Shown here: positions 26,421 to 35,493 of the stretch, in pieces
How positions within the stretch are numbered: the first letter of the stretch is position 1
How the letters are laid out: every line of letters begins with the position of its first letter
Assembly: GCA_024279255.1 (NCBI GenBank)
Contig: JAJRRT010000104.1
Coordinates: forward strand, 1 to 64,000
Reading direction: 5' to 3'
Length of the DNA stretch: 64,000 nucleotides
DNA from: Deltaproteobacteria bacterium
GTDB taxonomy: Bacteria; Desulfobacterota; Desulfuromonadia; Desulfuromonadales; Geopsychrobacteraceae
Program-made: the position numbers and the translations under genes
Notes under the pieces: generated by a model
What the model saw: the letters and a program-made list of their open reading frames with translations, nothing else
What the model was told of the DNA's origin: nothing
The model's database searches: none

Positions 26421-27619
26421 GAATCGCGTATATTCAGTAGCTCCAGCACCCTATCCAGGAGGACATCAGCGACCTTATCCTTGCTTTGCAGGGGTAAAGC
26501 TTCTTTGCGGCCATCTGCGAAAAGAAAATTAACCAGATTTGTCTCACTCCCAAAACCTGCCCCTTCAGCAGTCACGTCGTTTGCGACAATCATGTCGAGG
26601 TTCTTCTTTTTCAGCTTCGCGGTAGCATTCTCCAGCAGGTTTTCGGTTTCTGCGGCAAATCCGACCAGAATTTGCTTTTTTTTGCATTGACCTAGTTCAG
26701 CCAACAGGTCAGGATTTTTCTCCAGTTGCAAGCTAAACTCTTCAGTTTTTTTCTTGATCTTCTGTTGCGCCTTTTGCACCGGCCGATAGTCAGCTACGGC
26801 AGCAGCTTTTATCACCACGTCAGAGTCTTCGTATCGCTCCATAAGTAGCTGCTGCATCTCCAGAGTACTAGTTATCTGTAATGTTCTGATCCCAAACGGC
26901 TCATCGAGGGCAACTGGCCCGGAAATCAATGTCACGTCGGCGCCACGTGCTGCAGCTGATCGAGCAATGGCATAGCCCATCTTCCCGGAAGAATGATTGC
27001 TCAGATAACGGACCGGATCTATTTCTTCACGCGTTGGTCCAGCTGTCACCAGAATACGGACTCCGCTGAGATCACCCGGCACGAGCAACTTACAAGCAGT
27101 TTCAAAGATCTGCTGCGGATCTGGAAGCTTCCCTTTGCCCTGCCAACCACAAGCCAGATCACCACTAATCGGCTCGAGCAGATGAAAACCATCCGCCAGC
27201 AATTGGTGATGATTGCGCTGATAGCGTTGATCCTCGTACATATTTGTATTCATCGCCGGACAGAGTAACACTGGAGCTTTGGTCGCCATCAAGCTTGTCA
27301 AAAGCAAATCATCAGCCAGACCGTTGGCTAATTTCCCCACCAGATTTGCCGTGGCAGGCGCAACCAGAAAGAGATCGGCCCGATCAGCCAGCGAAATGTG
27401 GCCAATCTCCTGTTCTTGATAGAGATCAAATAACTCGGTATGAACGGGGTTATGTGACAGGGTTTGAAAGGTCAACGGGGTGACAAATTCACAGGCGCTC
27501 TTTGTCATTACCACATGCACTTCGGCCCGTGCTTTGATCAATAAACGTAAAAGCTCTACCGCTTTATAAACCGCAATGCCACCGCTGACACCGAGGACAA
27601 CTGTTTTCCCTTGTAGCAT
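26417..27619 (-). CDS. coaBC: Bifunctional phosphopantothenoylcysteine synthetase/decarboxylase
   Basis: Catalyses two consecutive steps of coenzyme A synthesis in 400 residues. The N-terminal FMN-dependent CoaC decarboxylase has GVSGGIAVYK (10-19), the PAMNTNMY substrate loop and the catalytic Cys in LACGWQGKGKLP. The C-terminal CoaB synthetase has TAGPTREEIDPVRYLSNHSS and the KIKKK-containing loop. AGAGG precedes the ATG. It is the last gene of a compact run with the MBL hydrolase and the YhaM-like nuclease. Confidence 0.97.
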   Translation of the reverse strand: MLQGKTVVLGVSGGIAVYKAVELLRLLIKARAEVHVVMTKSACEFVTPLTFQTLSHNPVHTELFDLYQEQEIGHISLADRADLFLVAPATANLVGKLANGLADDLLLTSLMATKAPVLLCPAMNTNMYEDQRYQRNHHQLLADGFHLLEPISGDLACGWQGKGKLPDPQQIFETACKLLVPGDLSGVRILVTAGPTREEIDPVRYLSNHSSGKMGYAIARSAAARGADVTLISGPVALDEPFGIRTLQITSTLEMQQLLMERYEDSDVVIKAAAVADYRPVQKAQQKIKKKTEEFSLQLEKNPDLLAELGQCKKKQILVGFAAETENLLENATAKLKKKNLDMIVANDVTAEGAGFGSETNLVNFLFADGRKEALPLQSKDKVADVLLDRVLELLNIRDS

Positions 27620-27628
27620 GTTTGCCTC

Positions 27629-28252
27629 TTAGCCCGCCATATAGGGGTTATATTTCAACTCGTGGTCGATCGTAGTCAAAGGACCGTGACCAGGTAAGAT
27701 CTTCGTTTGTGGTGGCAACCCAGCCAGTTTTGCCTGAATACTGTCGAGGAGTTGCTGGTGATCACCACCGGGCAGATCTGTCCGGCCGATTGAACCGGCA
27801 AACAAGGTATCACCAGAGACCAGTAGGCCCTCACAATAAAAGCAGACACAACCGGGAGAATGTCCGGGAGTGTGCAGAACTTCCAGGGTCTGTGCACCAA
27901 ACGTCAAAGTTTCACCTCCATGCAATTCAGTATCAGGGACCGGCGAATCTTCGGCTGGCAAGCCATATGTTGCAGCTTGTATCTTTGCCATTTGAAGCAA
28001 ATTGACATCATCTTTATGGATCAACAATGGAGCTCCGGTCGATTCCTTCAACCCTGCGTTTGCACCGATATGATCAAAATGCCCGTGGGTATTGAGGATC
28101 AGCTCAACAGTCAGGTCATGTTTTCTCAAAGCCGCTTCTATATGCTCCAAATCGGCGCCAGGATCAATAACGACAGCCTTACGAGTCTCTGGGCAACCTA
28201 ACACAACACAATTAACTTGCAGAGCTCCAACCGCAAATACTTCGACAATCAT
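27629..28252 (-). CDS. Metallo-beta-lactamase fold hydrolase (GloB-like)
   Basis: A 207-residue MBL-fold hydrolase. The metal ligands are visible: THGHFDHIG (His56, His58, Asp60, His61), HTPGHSPG, the bridging Asp in VSGDTLFAGSIGRTD, and the last His in LPGHGPLT. The GSIGRTDLPGG segment is typical of the glyoxalase II-like subgroup, which may hydrolyse S-acyl glutathione or other thioesters. It starts 2 bases after the stop of the YhaM-like gene, which indicates cotranscription. Confidence 0.9.
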   Translation of the reverse strand: MIVEVFAVGALQVNCVVLGCPETRKAVVIDPGADLEHIEAALRKHDLTVELILNTHGHFDHIGANAGLKESTGAPLLIHKDDVNLLQMAKIQAATYGLPAEDSPVPDTELHGGETLTFGAQTLEVLHTPGHSPGCVCFYCEGLLVSGDTLFAGSIGRTDLPGGDHQQLLDSIQAKLAGLPPQTKILPGHGPLTTIDHELKYNPYMAG

Positions 28253-28254
28253 AT

Positions 28255-29367
28255 TCAGTCCTTCTTCTTGGAATTATTCGCAAATAAATTCAAATTCTGC
28301 CCGGCCAATTGTTCTCCCAAAGTAAAGCCTAGCGGCTCATCCCTGGAACGGTGAGCCTTAGGAGGCTCTGGCTCCTGTACAACAGGATCGATTGAGGGCA
28401 ACTCATTGAGCACCTTCGGTTCTGGTGGTGCGTAAAAATAACGATCATAGAGCCTGTGGTAGCTGGTCCAGTCTGCGGTGCGTTCCGGTTCTTTGTCGAT
28501 ATGAGTTTGAATCCCGTTAATCTTTGAATCAAGATCATCAATAAAATTTAGAATTACGGCTTCCAACACCTTGGGGCGCTTTGGTGAACCGTATTCATAC
28601 TGCCCGTGATGGGAAAGGAGCAGGTGTTTCAGCAACATCACTTGCTTGCGAGGAAAATCGGGAATCGTACGCGATCTCTCCTCGATCATTTCAACACCCA
28701 TAACAATGTGGCCGACAAGCTTCCCTTCATCGGTATAATCGAAAGATCGCTCGTAACTTAGCTCAGCGGTTTTTCCGACATCATGCATCAGCGCACCAGC
28801 GATCAGCAGGTCACGATCGACCTGAGCGTAGCGCTGTGCGATATCACAGGCCAAGGCAGAAACAGCCAGAGAATGCTCTAGTAAGCCGCCGATGAAGACA
28901 TGGTGCATCCCTTTTGCTGCCGGGGCACGGCTATAAAGTCGAAAAAAGTCACTGTCATCAAAAAACGCCTTCAGCAACTTGCGCATAGGACCATCAGTCA
29001 TCGATGCCAGGAGTTGATCGAGTTCCTCACGCATTTCAGCAATTGGACGTTTCGAAACCGGCAAGAAATCGGCAAGGTCAACATCTTCTTCGGCTACTTT
29101 ATAGAGCTGTTGGACGACCAGTTGCATCTTGCCCATATAGAGGTTGCCGCGGCCGCTGACATGCAAAAAATCGTTCTTGTCGAACAGACGTGCAAACTCA
29201 TCAACCCGATCCCAGACGCGGGCCTCAATCTCTCCGGTGCAGTCCATAAGTTTCAAGGTCATATAAGGCTTGCCATTGCGTGCCATCGCCTGGATACGAT
29301 CACGGACCAGAAAGACTGTATCGACGGAATCACGCTCTCCGATCTGATTGACATATATTTTTTTCAA
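28255..29367 (-). CDS. YhaM-like 3'-5' exonuclease (OB-fold plus HD domain)
   Basis: A 370-residue protein with an N-terminal OB-fold (TLKLMDCTGEIEARVWD, about 36-52) and an HD metal-dependent domain with HSLAVSALACDI and MHDVGKTAEL, as in YhaM/CBF1 ribonucleases. It degrades RNA and possibly single-stranded DNA from the 3' end; this is family knowledge. The start is TTG at 29367, supported by AGGGA about 7 bases upstream, and no ATG or GTG alternative fits the family N-terminus. The C-terminal tail is proline-rich and probably disordered. Confidence 0.9.
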   Translation of the reverse strand: MKKIYVNQIGERDSVDTVFLVRDRIQAMARNGKPYMTLKLMDCTGEIEARVWDRVDEFARLFDKNDFLHVSGRGNLYMGKMQLVVQQLYKVAEEDVDLADFLPVSKRPIAEMREELDQLLASMTDGPMRKLLKAFFDDSDFFRLYSRAPAAKGMHHVFIGGLLEHSLAVSALACDIAQRYAQVDRDLLIAGALMHDVGKTAELSYERSFDYTDEGKLVGHIVMGVEMIEERSRTIPDFPRKQVMLLKHLLLSHHGQYEYGSPKRPKVLEAVILNFIDDLDSKINGIQTHIDKEPERTADWTSYHRLYDRYFYAPPEPKVLNELPSIDPVVQEPEPPKAHRSRDEPLGFTLGEQLAGQNLNLFANNSKKKD

Positions 29368-29379
29368 TTTTTTTCCCTG

Positions 29380-30963
29380 TCAGAATGAATTCAAGTGACA
29401 TGTCACATGATTTGCGGTTTTGATGCCATCTATCGCAGCACTCATAATCCCCCCTGCATACCCTGCCCCTTCACCGGCCGGGAAAAGACCCGGCAGACTG
29501 ACTGAACAACCCTCATCACTCCGTAGAATTCGTAACGGAGCGCTGGTTCTGGTCTCGACTCCTAGTAACATCGCCTCAGGGCTAACGAAACCACGCATTC
29601 GTTTCTCGAACTGCGGCAAGGCACGCCGCAATGACTCGGTGACAGCAGCAGGCAAAACCTGCGCAAGCTCAGTCGCCACCGCAGCAGGTTGACAACTGGT
29701 CTTCAAATCACCGCTTGCCCCATTAAGGAAACCAAGCAAGGGTTGCCCCGGCACGCTACCTGTTGATCCGGCGGCAGCAAAGGCTTGTTCCTCCCAGTAG
29801 CGTTGAAATGCGACTCCTGCGAGAGGGTCCCCTGAGCAGAAATCATTGCGCCCCACCGTCACAACCAACGCGCTATTCGACCAGTTGGCATCACGGTTGT
29901 AATCACTCATACCATTCACCACAACGCCCCCATACTCCGACGACGCGTTAACAACCACACCGCCTGGGCACATGCAGAAGGAGTAAACACCGCGGCCGCT
30001 CAGTTTGTCTTGCCAGGCAAGAGAATACTCGGCCGCACCAAGTTGCGGATGACTGGCAATGCCATACTGGATCCGATTGATCGCCTCCAAGGGGTGTTCA
30101 ACGCGCAGACCGATGGCAAAAGATTTACTCTCGAGAGCAATCTGTCTCTGTTGTAGCATCCGGTAGGTATCACGTGCACTATGTCCAACAGCCAACACCA
30201 GACTATCACAGGCTTCGAATTGATCGCCATTGAGAATTGCTCCGGCAAGCCCCCTGCCAGTCTGTTCAATTCCGGTCAAACAGGTCGAAAAGCGGATTTC
30301 AACACCATCGTCTTGCAGCTTTTTACGCATTCGCACCAAGACTTTACGTAACCGATCAGACCCTATATGCGGTTTCGCTTGCCAGAGAATCTCTTCAGGA
30401 GCCCCAAAAGCGACCAGACTCTTTAAGACTTCAGTCACTAGCGGATGATTGATTCTTGTCGTCAACTTGCCATCGGAGAAAGTGCCCGCGCCCCCCTCAC
30501 CAAACTGAATATTACTTTGAGGATTCAGGGAGCCATCACGCCAGAATGATTGGACATCCTTCAAGCGCTCAGCAACAGGTTTCCCCCGCTCGATCAACAA
30601 CACCTCGACCCCGCTACGACGGAGAGTCAGGGCCGCAAAGAGTCCGGCTGGGCCCATCCCGACAACAATCACTTTGCGCTGCTGGGAACATACAACGGGA
30701 GTCATTGGTGAAGGGACTTCAACCAAACTCAAATGAGGATTGTCAGCATGCCGACAGAGAACAGCCTTTTCATCGGCAACTTCAAATTCAAGGGTATAAA
30801 CTTTAAGAATAGCGGATTTACGTCGTGCATCAATCCCCTTGCGTACCAGCTTCAAACTATGCAATTCAGTGGATTTCAGGCCAAGCAGTTGTGCAATCCG
30901 CCCTGGTAGCAAGGCCTCTTCATCTTCGAGTTGAAGTTTAATTTCTCGTAGGCGCAGAGTCAT
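29380..30963 (-). CDS. FAD-dependent oxidoreductase (COG2509-like)
   Basis: A 527-residue flavoprotein. An N-terminal alpha-beta domain of about 95 residues (KSTELHSLKLVRKGIDARRK) precedes the FAD-binding Rossmann motif VVGMGPAGLFAALTLRRSG (about 100-118). GEGGAGTFSDGKLTTR and a C-terminal GLFPAGEGAGYAGGIMSAAIDG complete the FAD site. This architecture is that of uncharacterised dehydrogenases of COG2509. I choose ATG 30963 with AGGA 6 bases upstream. It follows the hybrid kinase by only 3 bases, and the substrate is unknown. Confidence 0.9.
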   Translation of the reverse strand: MTLRLREIKLQLEDEEALLPGRIAQLLGLKSTELHSLKLVRKGIDARRKSAILKVYTLEFEVADEKAVLCRHADNPHLSLVEVPSPMTPVVCSQQRKVIVVGMGPAGLFAALTLRRSGVEVLLIERGKPVAERLKDVQSFWRDGSLNPQSNIQFGEGGAGTFSDGKLTTRINHPLVTEVLKSLVAFGAPEEILWQAKPHIGSDRLRKVLVRMRKKLQDDGVEIRFSTCLTGIEQTGRGLAGAILNGDQFEACDSLVLAVGHSARDTYRMLQQRQIALESKSFAIGLRVEHPLEAINRIQYGIASHPQLGAAEYSLAWQDKLSGRGVYSFCMCPGGVVVNASSEYGGVVVNGMSDYNRDANWSNSALVVTVGRNDFCSGDPLAGVAFQRYWEEQAFAAAGSTGSVPGQPLLGFLNGASGDLKTSCQPAAVATELAQVLPAAVTESLRRALPQFEKRMRGFVSPEAMLLGVETRTSAPLRILRSDEGCSVSLPGLFPAGEGAGYAGGIMSAAIDGIKTANHVTCHLNSF

Positions 30964-30966
30964 CAA

Positions 30967-32172
30967 TCATCCTACCAACAGCTGGCTAGTAGGGAGTTTG
31001 ACAATAAATGTCGTGCCACGTCCGACTTCACTTTCAGCCTTGATCAGCCCACCGTAACCACGCACGATCCGCAGAACGACTGACAGGCCAAAACCTGTCC
31101 CTTTCTCTTTTGTCGTAAAAAATGGATCAAAGATCTGGCTTAAATGTTCCTTAGGAATCCCTCGACCGGTATCCGAAATTTCTAAACGGATAAAACCTTC
31201 ATCTAGAGTCAGTCGGACACCTAGTCGCCCTCCCTGTTGCATCTCAAACAACGCGTTAGTCACCAGATTGGTAAAAATTTGCTCAATATCCGTTGGATCT
31301 GCGATTATTAACGGGATATCCTCCTCAATAAGACATTCAACCATCACACGCTGTGAGCGGCACAAGACTTCACAGTCGGCCAGAACCTTTCTGGCGACCT
31401 TCTCAAACCCAACCTCACTGCGCGGAGCGGATGTCCCTCGACTGGCAGCGAGCATCTTTACCAGGATACTATCGACACGTTCAACCTCTTCGATGATCTT
31501 CCTGATGTAGCTGCTATTTTCTAGATCTTCACAATAAGCTCCTGAAAGAATCTGAGCGAACAAGTTGATTGCGTTGAGTGGATTGCGGATCTCATGAGCC
31601 ATGCCAGCACTGATATGACCGAGAGCCGCCAACTTTTCAGTCTGGAGTATTTCACGGTGGGCCAGTTCGAGTTCTTGTGATTTTTCCTCGACTCGACGTT
31701 CCAGATGGAGATTCCACGCTTCAACTTCAAGCTGCAGTTGATCTTTTTCACGCAACAGATCACGATTAGCGAGTTCAACTTGCCTGATCTGAAGAACAGT
31801 ATCTATTCTTTCCAACAGACTACTATTGACGAAAGGCTTTTGCAGATAATCCGCAGCGCCGGTCTTCATCAGGCGAACGGCAACTTCTTCGCTCCCTTTG
31901 CCGGTAAACATGATGACGTAGGTGTCGGGATGATTCTGAATAATGTTTTTCAGGGCGGTCTCACCATCCATCACCGGCATCATATAGTCGAGAAGAACCA
32001 AAGCGGGCTGCTCGTTTCTAACGATATCAAGACATTCTTCTCCATTATGCGCTGTCAATACTGTAAAACCACGGCCCCGCAGTAAGAGAGCTGTCAGCTC
32101 AACGATAACCTTCTCATCATCGACGACTAGAATTTTTTCACCAGCAAACTGGCTGGTATGATCCTTTAACAT
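30967..32172 (-). CDS. Receiver-histidine kinase hybrid (REC-HisKA-HATPase)
   Basis: A 401-residue cytoplasmic signalling protein with the receiver first. REC (about 13-125) has VVDDE, phospho-acceptor Asp62 in LLDYMMP and Lys in LQKPF. A coiled coil follows, then the HisKA H-box HISAGMAHEIRNPL and the ATPase N-box FTNLVTNAL, G1 ISDTGRGIP and G2 GTGFGLSV. There is no membrane segment, so it probably senses an upstream kinase or cytoplasmic signal through its receiver. GGAG precedes the ATG. No cognate DNA-binding regulator is adjacent; the single-domain receiver at 32780 is a candidate partner. Confidence 0.93.
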   Translation of the reverse strand: MLKDHTSQFAGEKILVVDDEKVIVELTALLLRGRGFTVLTAHNGEECLDIVRNEQPALVLLDYMMPVMDGETALKNIIQNHPDTYVIMFTGKGSEEVAVRLMKTGAADYLQKPFVNSSLLERIDTVLQIRQVELANRDLLREKDQLQLEVEAWNLHLERRVEEKSQELELAHREILQTEKLAALGHISAGMAHEIRNPLNAINLFAQILSGAYCEDLENSSYIRKIIEEVERVDSILVKMLAASRGTSAPRSEVGFEKVARKVLADCEVLCRSQRVMVECLIEEDIPLIIADPTDIEQIFTNLVTNALFEMQQGGRLGVRLTLDEGFIRLEISDTGRGIPKEHLSQIFDPFFTTKEKGTGFGLSVVLRIVRGYGGLIKAESEVGRGTTFIVKLPTSQLLVG

Positions 32173-32242
32173 TAAAATCTCCGCTACTTAAAGTGTTCCG
32201 AGGATAGCCTGAGAAGATTGCTGATGCAAGACGCAGGAGACT

Positions 32243-32269
32243 AAAAAAGGACAGCGAAAACGCTGCCCT
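32243..32269 (-). terminator. Rho-independent terminator after uspA-like gene
   Basis: On the minus strand GGGCAGCG and CGCTGTCC form an 8-base stem (one G-U pair) around a TTTT loop, followed by TTTTTT. It separates the UspA gene from the kinase operon. Confidence 0.88.
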
Positions 32270-32299
32270 AATTACGGTCTAAAAGAAAGGTTTAAAGAA

Positions 32300-32749
32300 T
32301 CAATCCTCACTTAATCGAATCGTTAAAACTGGAAACAATGAGTTCCTTACAATCTTTTCAGCAGTGCTGCCAAAAAGAACATGATCAAGCCCTGTTCGGC
32401 CATGAGTTCCAAGAACAATCATATCGACTCGCTTATCTTGTGCCACGGCTAAAATTTCCCGATAAGGGATTCCTGGAACAATAAGAGATTCATAATTATC
32501 GAACCCTTCGAAATGTTTTCGGCAAAACTGTTCCATCATTTTTTCAGCCCCGGCATTAATCTCCTCTTCCAACTTATCAAAAGAGATGTGTGGGACATAG
32601 AAACCACGCAAGTCGATCGGCTCGTTAATAACATGAACCAACACCAGACGGGCAGAAAACTTTTTTGCCATAAAAAGTGCGGTATTGAAGGCTTTATCCG
32701 AACTGTCAGAAAAATCGATAGCGACCAGAATATTATTCAGACTTTTCAT
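32300..32749 (-). CDS. Universal stress protein, UspA family
   Basis: A 149-residue single UspA domain. It has VAIDFSDSSDKA at the N-terminus and the ATP-binding pattern GTHGRTGLDHVLFGSTAE near the C-terminus, so it is of the nucleotide-binding type. AAGGAAAA lies before the ATG. It lies downstream of a stand-alone receiver gene and is closed by a strong terminator. Role in stress survival is family knowledge. Confidence 0.93.
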   Translation of the reverse strand: MKSLNNILVAIDFSDSSDKAFNTALFMAKKFSARLVLVHVINEPIDLRGFYVPHISFDKLEEEINAGAEKMMEQFCRKHFEGFDNYESLIVPGIPYREILAVAQDKRVDMIVLGTHGRTGLDHVLFGSTAEKIVRNSLFPVLTIRLSED

Positions 32750-32779
32750 AGATTTTCCTTTCGTAAATAAGGAAATAGT

Positions 32780-33151
32780 TCAGGCACAATCGCGGCTATG
32801 AAAGATCTTTGTCATGACAGATTTCAACTCATCAAGCTTGATAGGCTTGTTGAGATATTCAAAGGCACCAAGATTCATCGCCTCGAGATAGGATTCAACT
32901 CCCCCATAAGCTGTAATCATAATGACGTCTGTGCTTGGATAATCACGATTCAGCTCACGTAAAAAGACCAATCCGTCCATCTCCGGCATATTAATATCGG
33001 TGATAACCAAACTAACTTGCTCACCACCCAAAAAGTTGAGCGCTTCATACCCATTCCCTACAGCACTAACCTGGTACCCCTCCTGACTAAGTAATTTGCT
33101 CAAGCCGATACGTGCATTTTCCTCATCATCAACAATCAGGATCTTTTTCAT
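32780..33151 (-). CDS. Single-domain response regulator
   Basis: A 123-residue CheY-like receiver without output domain: ILIVDDEE at the start, phospho-acceptor Asp in LVITDINMPEMDG, conserved Thr in MITAYGG and Lys in YLNKPIK. GAGGTT precedes the ATG at 33151; the open frame extends four codons to a TTG. It lies 30 bases upstream of the UspA gene and close to the receiver-kinase hybrid, so a phosphorelay is plausible but not shown. Confidence 0.92.
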   Translation of the reverse strand: MKKILIVDDEENARIGLSKLLSQEGYQVSAVGNGYEALNFLGGEQVSLVITDINMPEMDGLVFLRELNRDYPSTDVIMITAYGGVESYLEAMNLGAFEYLNKPIKLDELKSVMTKIFHSRDCA

Positions 33152-33281
33152 TAATAACCTCAAAATTACTCTTTTATGCTCGCGTAATGTGTAAAAAGTC
33201 TAGCATGCATTCAAGTGCTGTCAAGCGACACCAATGCCACCTAAGACCTTGTTTTAACGTCACTTTAATATTAAAGTTGGA

Positions 33282-34100
33282 TTAGTCTTGAATGAATTCA
33301 GCCAAAAGAGTTTTGACCAGGTGACTTAAAGATTCAGCGGCCGCAGCAGAACAAGCCAAGACTTCCTGATGTGAAAGTTTTTCGTTTAAGTTTCCGCCCG
33401 CAAAATTAGTGACCAATGCCAAAGCAGCAACTTGCAGACCCAGAGCTCGAGCCATTATGGCCTCAGGAACAGTCGACATACTGACAGCCGAAGTTCCTAG
33501 CGTTCTCAGTGCAAATATTTCAGCAGGGGTTTCATAGCTAGGCCCTGTCATATAAGCGAGAACACCTGAATGTAAGGTTCGTCCCACGCACGCTGCTTCA
33601 GTCTTGAGCCGCTCAAAAAAATCATATGTATAACAACCCTGAAGATCGATAAAGGCTGGTGGTTCTATCCCTTGCAATGGGTTTAAACCACTAAAGTTGA
33701 GATGATCACGCACTAACATATAATCACCCGGCTTAATGCCTTCAGAAATTCCCCCAACAGCACAAGTCAGCAGTATAGATTGACAACCCAAAGCCGCCGC
33801 CAATCGTATCGGTACCGTCGAGTCAAAACTGCTGATTCCCTGGTACACATGGAATCGTCCACAAAACAGGAGGGCTTTCCGTCCGAAAAGTTCTCCTACC
33901 AACAATTCAGATTGATGGCCGCTAACTATACTTTGGGGAAATAGTGGCAGATCGACATAGGAGATATTGATTAATGCCTGAATATGTTCTCTCAGGTGGC
34001 CAAGACCTGATCCGAGGATAATCGCAAGGTCTGGTACAAATGAATCGCAGTGTTGCCGAATCATCTCAACCGTCTGCTGCATCTCATTACCGCTATCCAT
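33282..34100 (-). CDS. Purine nucleoside phosphorylase
   Basis: A 272-residue trimeric-type (family I) phosphorylase that splits purine nucleosides to base and ribose-1-phosphate. Visible are the phosphate loop LGSGLGHL (about 29-36), GHQSELLVG, FCGRFHVYQG, CAVGGIS and MTGPSYETPAEI, and the purine-site Asn in VTNFAGG. The ATG at 34100 shares one base with the stop of the preceding receiver gene (TGATG), so the two are probably coupled; an in-frame ATG six codons on is an alternative start. Confidence 0.92.
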   Translation of the reverse strand: MDSGNEMQQTVEMIRQHCDSFVPDLAIILGSGLGHLREHIQALINISYVDLPLFPQSIVSGHQSELLVGELFGRKALLFCGRFHVYQGISSFDSTVPIRLAAALGCQSILLTCAVGGISEGIKPGDYMLVRDHLNFSGLNPLQGIEPPAFIDLQGCYTYDFFERLKTEAACVGRTLHSGVLAYMTGPSYETPAEIFALRTLGTSAVSMSTVPEAIMARALGLQVAALALVTNFAGGNLNEKLSHQEVLACSAAAAESLSHLVKTLLAEFIQD

Positions 34101-34618
34101 CAGAGAAGAAGCTTCTTCACCTTATCGCGCAGTTCTTCCGGGCGAAAAGATTTAGTAAGAAAGCTGTCAGCTCCAGCTCGGATCGCACCCATACCATCTG
34201 CCTCGCGACGATAAACACCACTCATCGCAAGAATTCGAGTTTTGTTCAGCTGATTGTTTGCGCGAATTTCAGCGATAAGCTCAAGACCGTTCATATCCGG
34301 CAGATTCAAGTCGAGCACGATCAAGTCATAAGGTTGCTGGCGCAGTTGCTCACGGGCCTCTGCGGCGGTTGCTGCTAGGGACATATTCAGATTCAATGGC
34401 ATCAATAAATCGACAAGCATTTCACGAAAAAAATGAGCATCATCCACAACTAACACCTTGGCACAGGCGTGAATTATCGGTGGCTGCCCTTCATTTTGCG
34501 GCGCAATGAGAGTGAAGTGAAATTTATAATTAGGGCATAAAAGTCGTGTATCAGAACGGCCTGGTGCCACATCCTTAATGCGGTAACGAGTTTTACAATC
34601 TGGGCAGGAGATAATCAT
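34100..34618 (-). CDS. Zinc-ribbon-like receiver domain protein
   Basis: A 172-residue protein. It starts with an MJ0042-type ribbon (MIISCPDCKTRYRI...LLCPNYKFHF) followed by a CheY-like receiver with VVDDAHFF, acceptor Asp in VLDLNLPDMNG and Lys in LTKSFRP. The fourth expected ribbon cysteine is Tyr (CPNY instead of CPNC); the codon TAT is one base from TGT. The ribbon may thus bind zinc poorly or not at all. It is the first gene of a pair with the nucleoside phosphorylase. Confidence 0.87.
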   Translation of the reverse strand: MIISCPDCKTRYRIKDVAPGRSDTRLLCPNYKFHFTLIAPQNEGQPPIIHACAKVLVVDDAHFFREMLVDLLMPLNLNMSLAATAAEAREQLRQQPYDLIVLDLNLPDMNGLELIAEIRANNQLNKTRILAMSGVYRREADGMGAIRAGADSFLTKSFRPEELRDKVKKLLL

Positions 34619-34719
34619 GGTAATCGATCAACCTTAAAGAACCTGTGAATCATAGAAACAAAGCGACAAGCTCCTTAAAGAATACTTATTTTTGGATCTT
34701 TGTCCAGCGAGTAGATTGA

Positions 34720-35463
34720 TCACTTAAGGGCTTTAAGGAAATCTCTAGCTTTCATTCCCCAATCGGAACGAGGATCCTGATCAACAATTATCGTTAATAG
34801 ATTTTTTGCCTTCTCAATTTGTTGGTTTTTAAGTAACAGGATAGCCAGCTGATAACGTGCTTCAGAATAATCAGGCGCATGCAACAAGGCTTTTTCGTAG
34901 AACTCAACTGCCAAATCGGACTGTCCTAAGGCGGAATAAGTTTCTCCGATATGAAAATGCAGTGACGCCTGGCGGGGCGCAATCGCTTCAGCTTCACGGT
35001 AAGCCTGTAGAGCTTCAGGATAATCGCCCTTACGGTAGTAGGCATAGCCCTTGCCCATTATCGCCAGTTCAGTCCGCATAAATAAAAGATTTGCGGCCGC
35101 TTTTTGAAAATATTCAATGGCCTGATCCCAACGCTCCATTGAAATGTAGAGCGCAGCCAAATTATTTTGGTATTTAGGATCATTGTCAGAGAAGGACAAC
35201 GCCATCAAATATTGCTTCTCCGCTAAAGAGAAGGCTCTTTTGTACTGATAAGCCCTCGCCAAGCCTGCGTGTACCTGTGGATTTTTTGGGTTCTCCTCAA
35301 CAGCCTTAAGAAATTCTCTCAATGCAAGTGTAGGGTTATTACTTTGCAGAAATGAGAGGCCAAGGGTGTAATGGGGCATCGCTTTTGGTTGCTTGTTTTT
35401 GGAACTGGCGCAGCTAACAAGCAGAACAATAAGCAGGACAGCAGTTATAGTCCTGAACAGCAT
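34720..35463 (-). CDS. TPR-repeat lipoprotein, PilF/PilW-like
   Basis: A 247-residue lipoprotein: MLFRTITAVLLIVLLVSCAS has lipobox VSCA after cleavage. The rest is about six tetratricopeptide repeats (HYTLGLSFLQSNNPTLALREF onward). This resembles outer-membrane pilotins PilF/PilW of type IV pili, but plain TPR lipoproteins of other function look the same, and no pil gene is nearby. The ATG at 35463 has GGAGG 5 bases upstream; the upstream TTG would lie on top of that site. Confidence 0.85.
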   Translation of the reverse strand: MLFRTITAVLLIVLLVSCASSKNKQPKAMPHYTLGLSFLQSNNPTLALREFLKAVEENPKNPQVHAGLARAYQYKRAFSLAEKQYLMALSFSDNDPKYQNNLAALYISMERWDQAIEYFQKAAANLLFMRTELAIMGKGYAYYRKGDYPEALQAYREAEAIAPRQASLHFHIGETYSALGQSDLAVEFYEKALLHAPDYSEARYQLAILLLKNQQIEKAKNLLTIIVDQDPRSDWGMKARDFLKALK

Positions 35464-35493
35464 GGTTTCCTCCAAACGCGAATTTAATTCATA

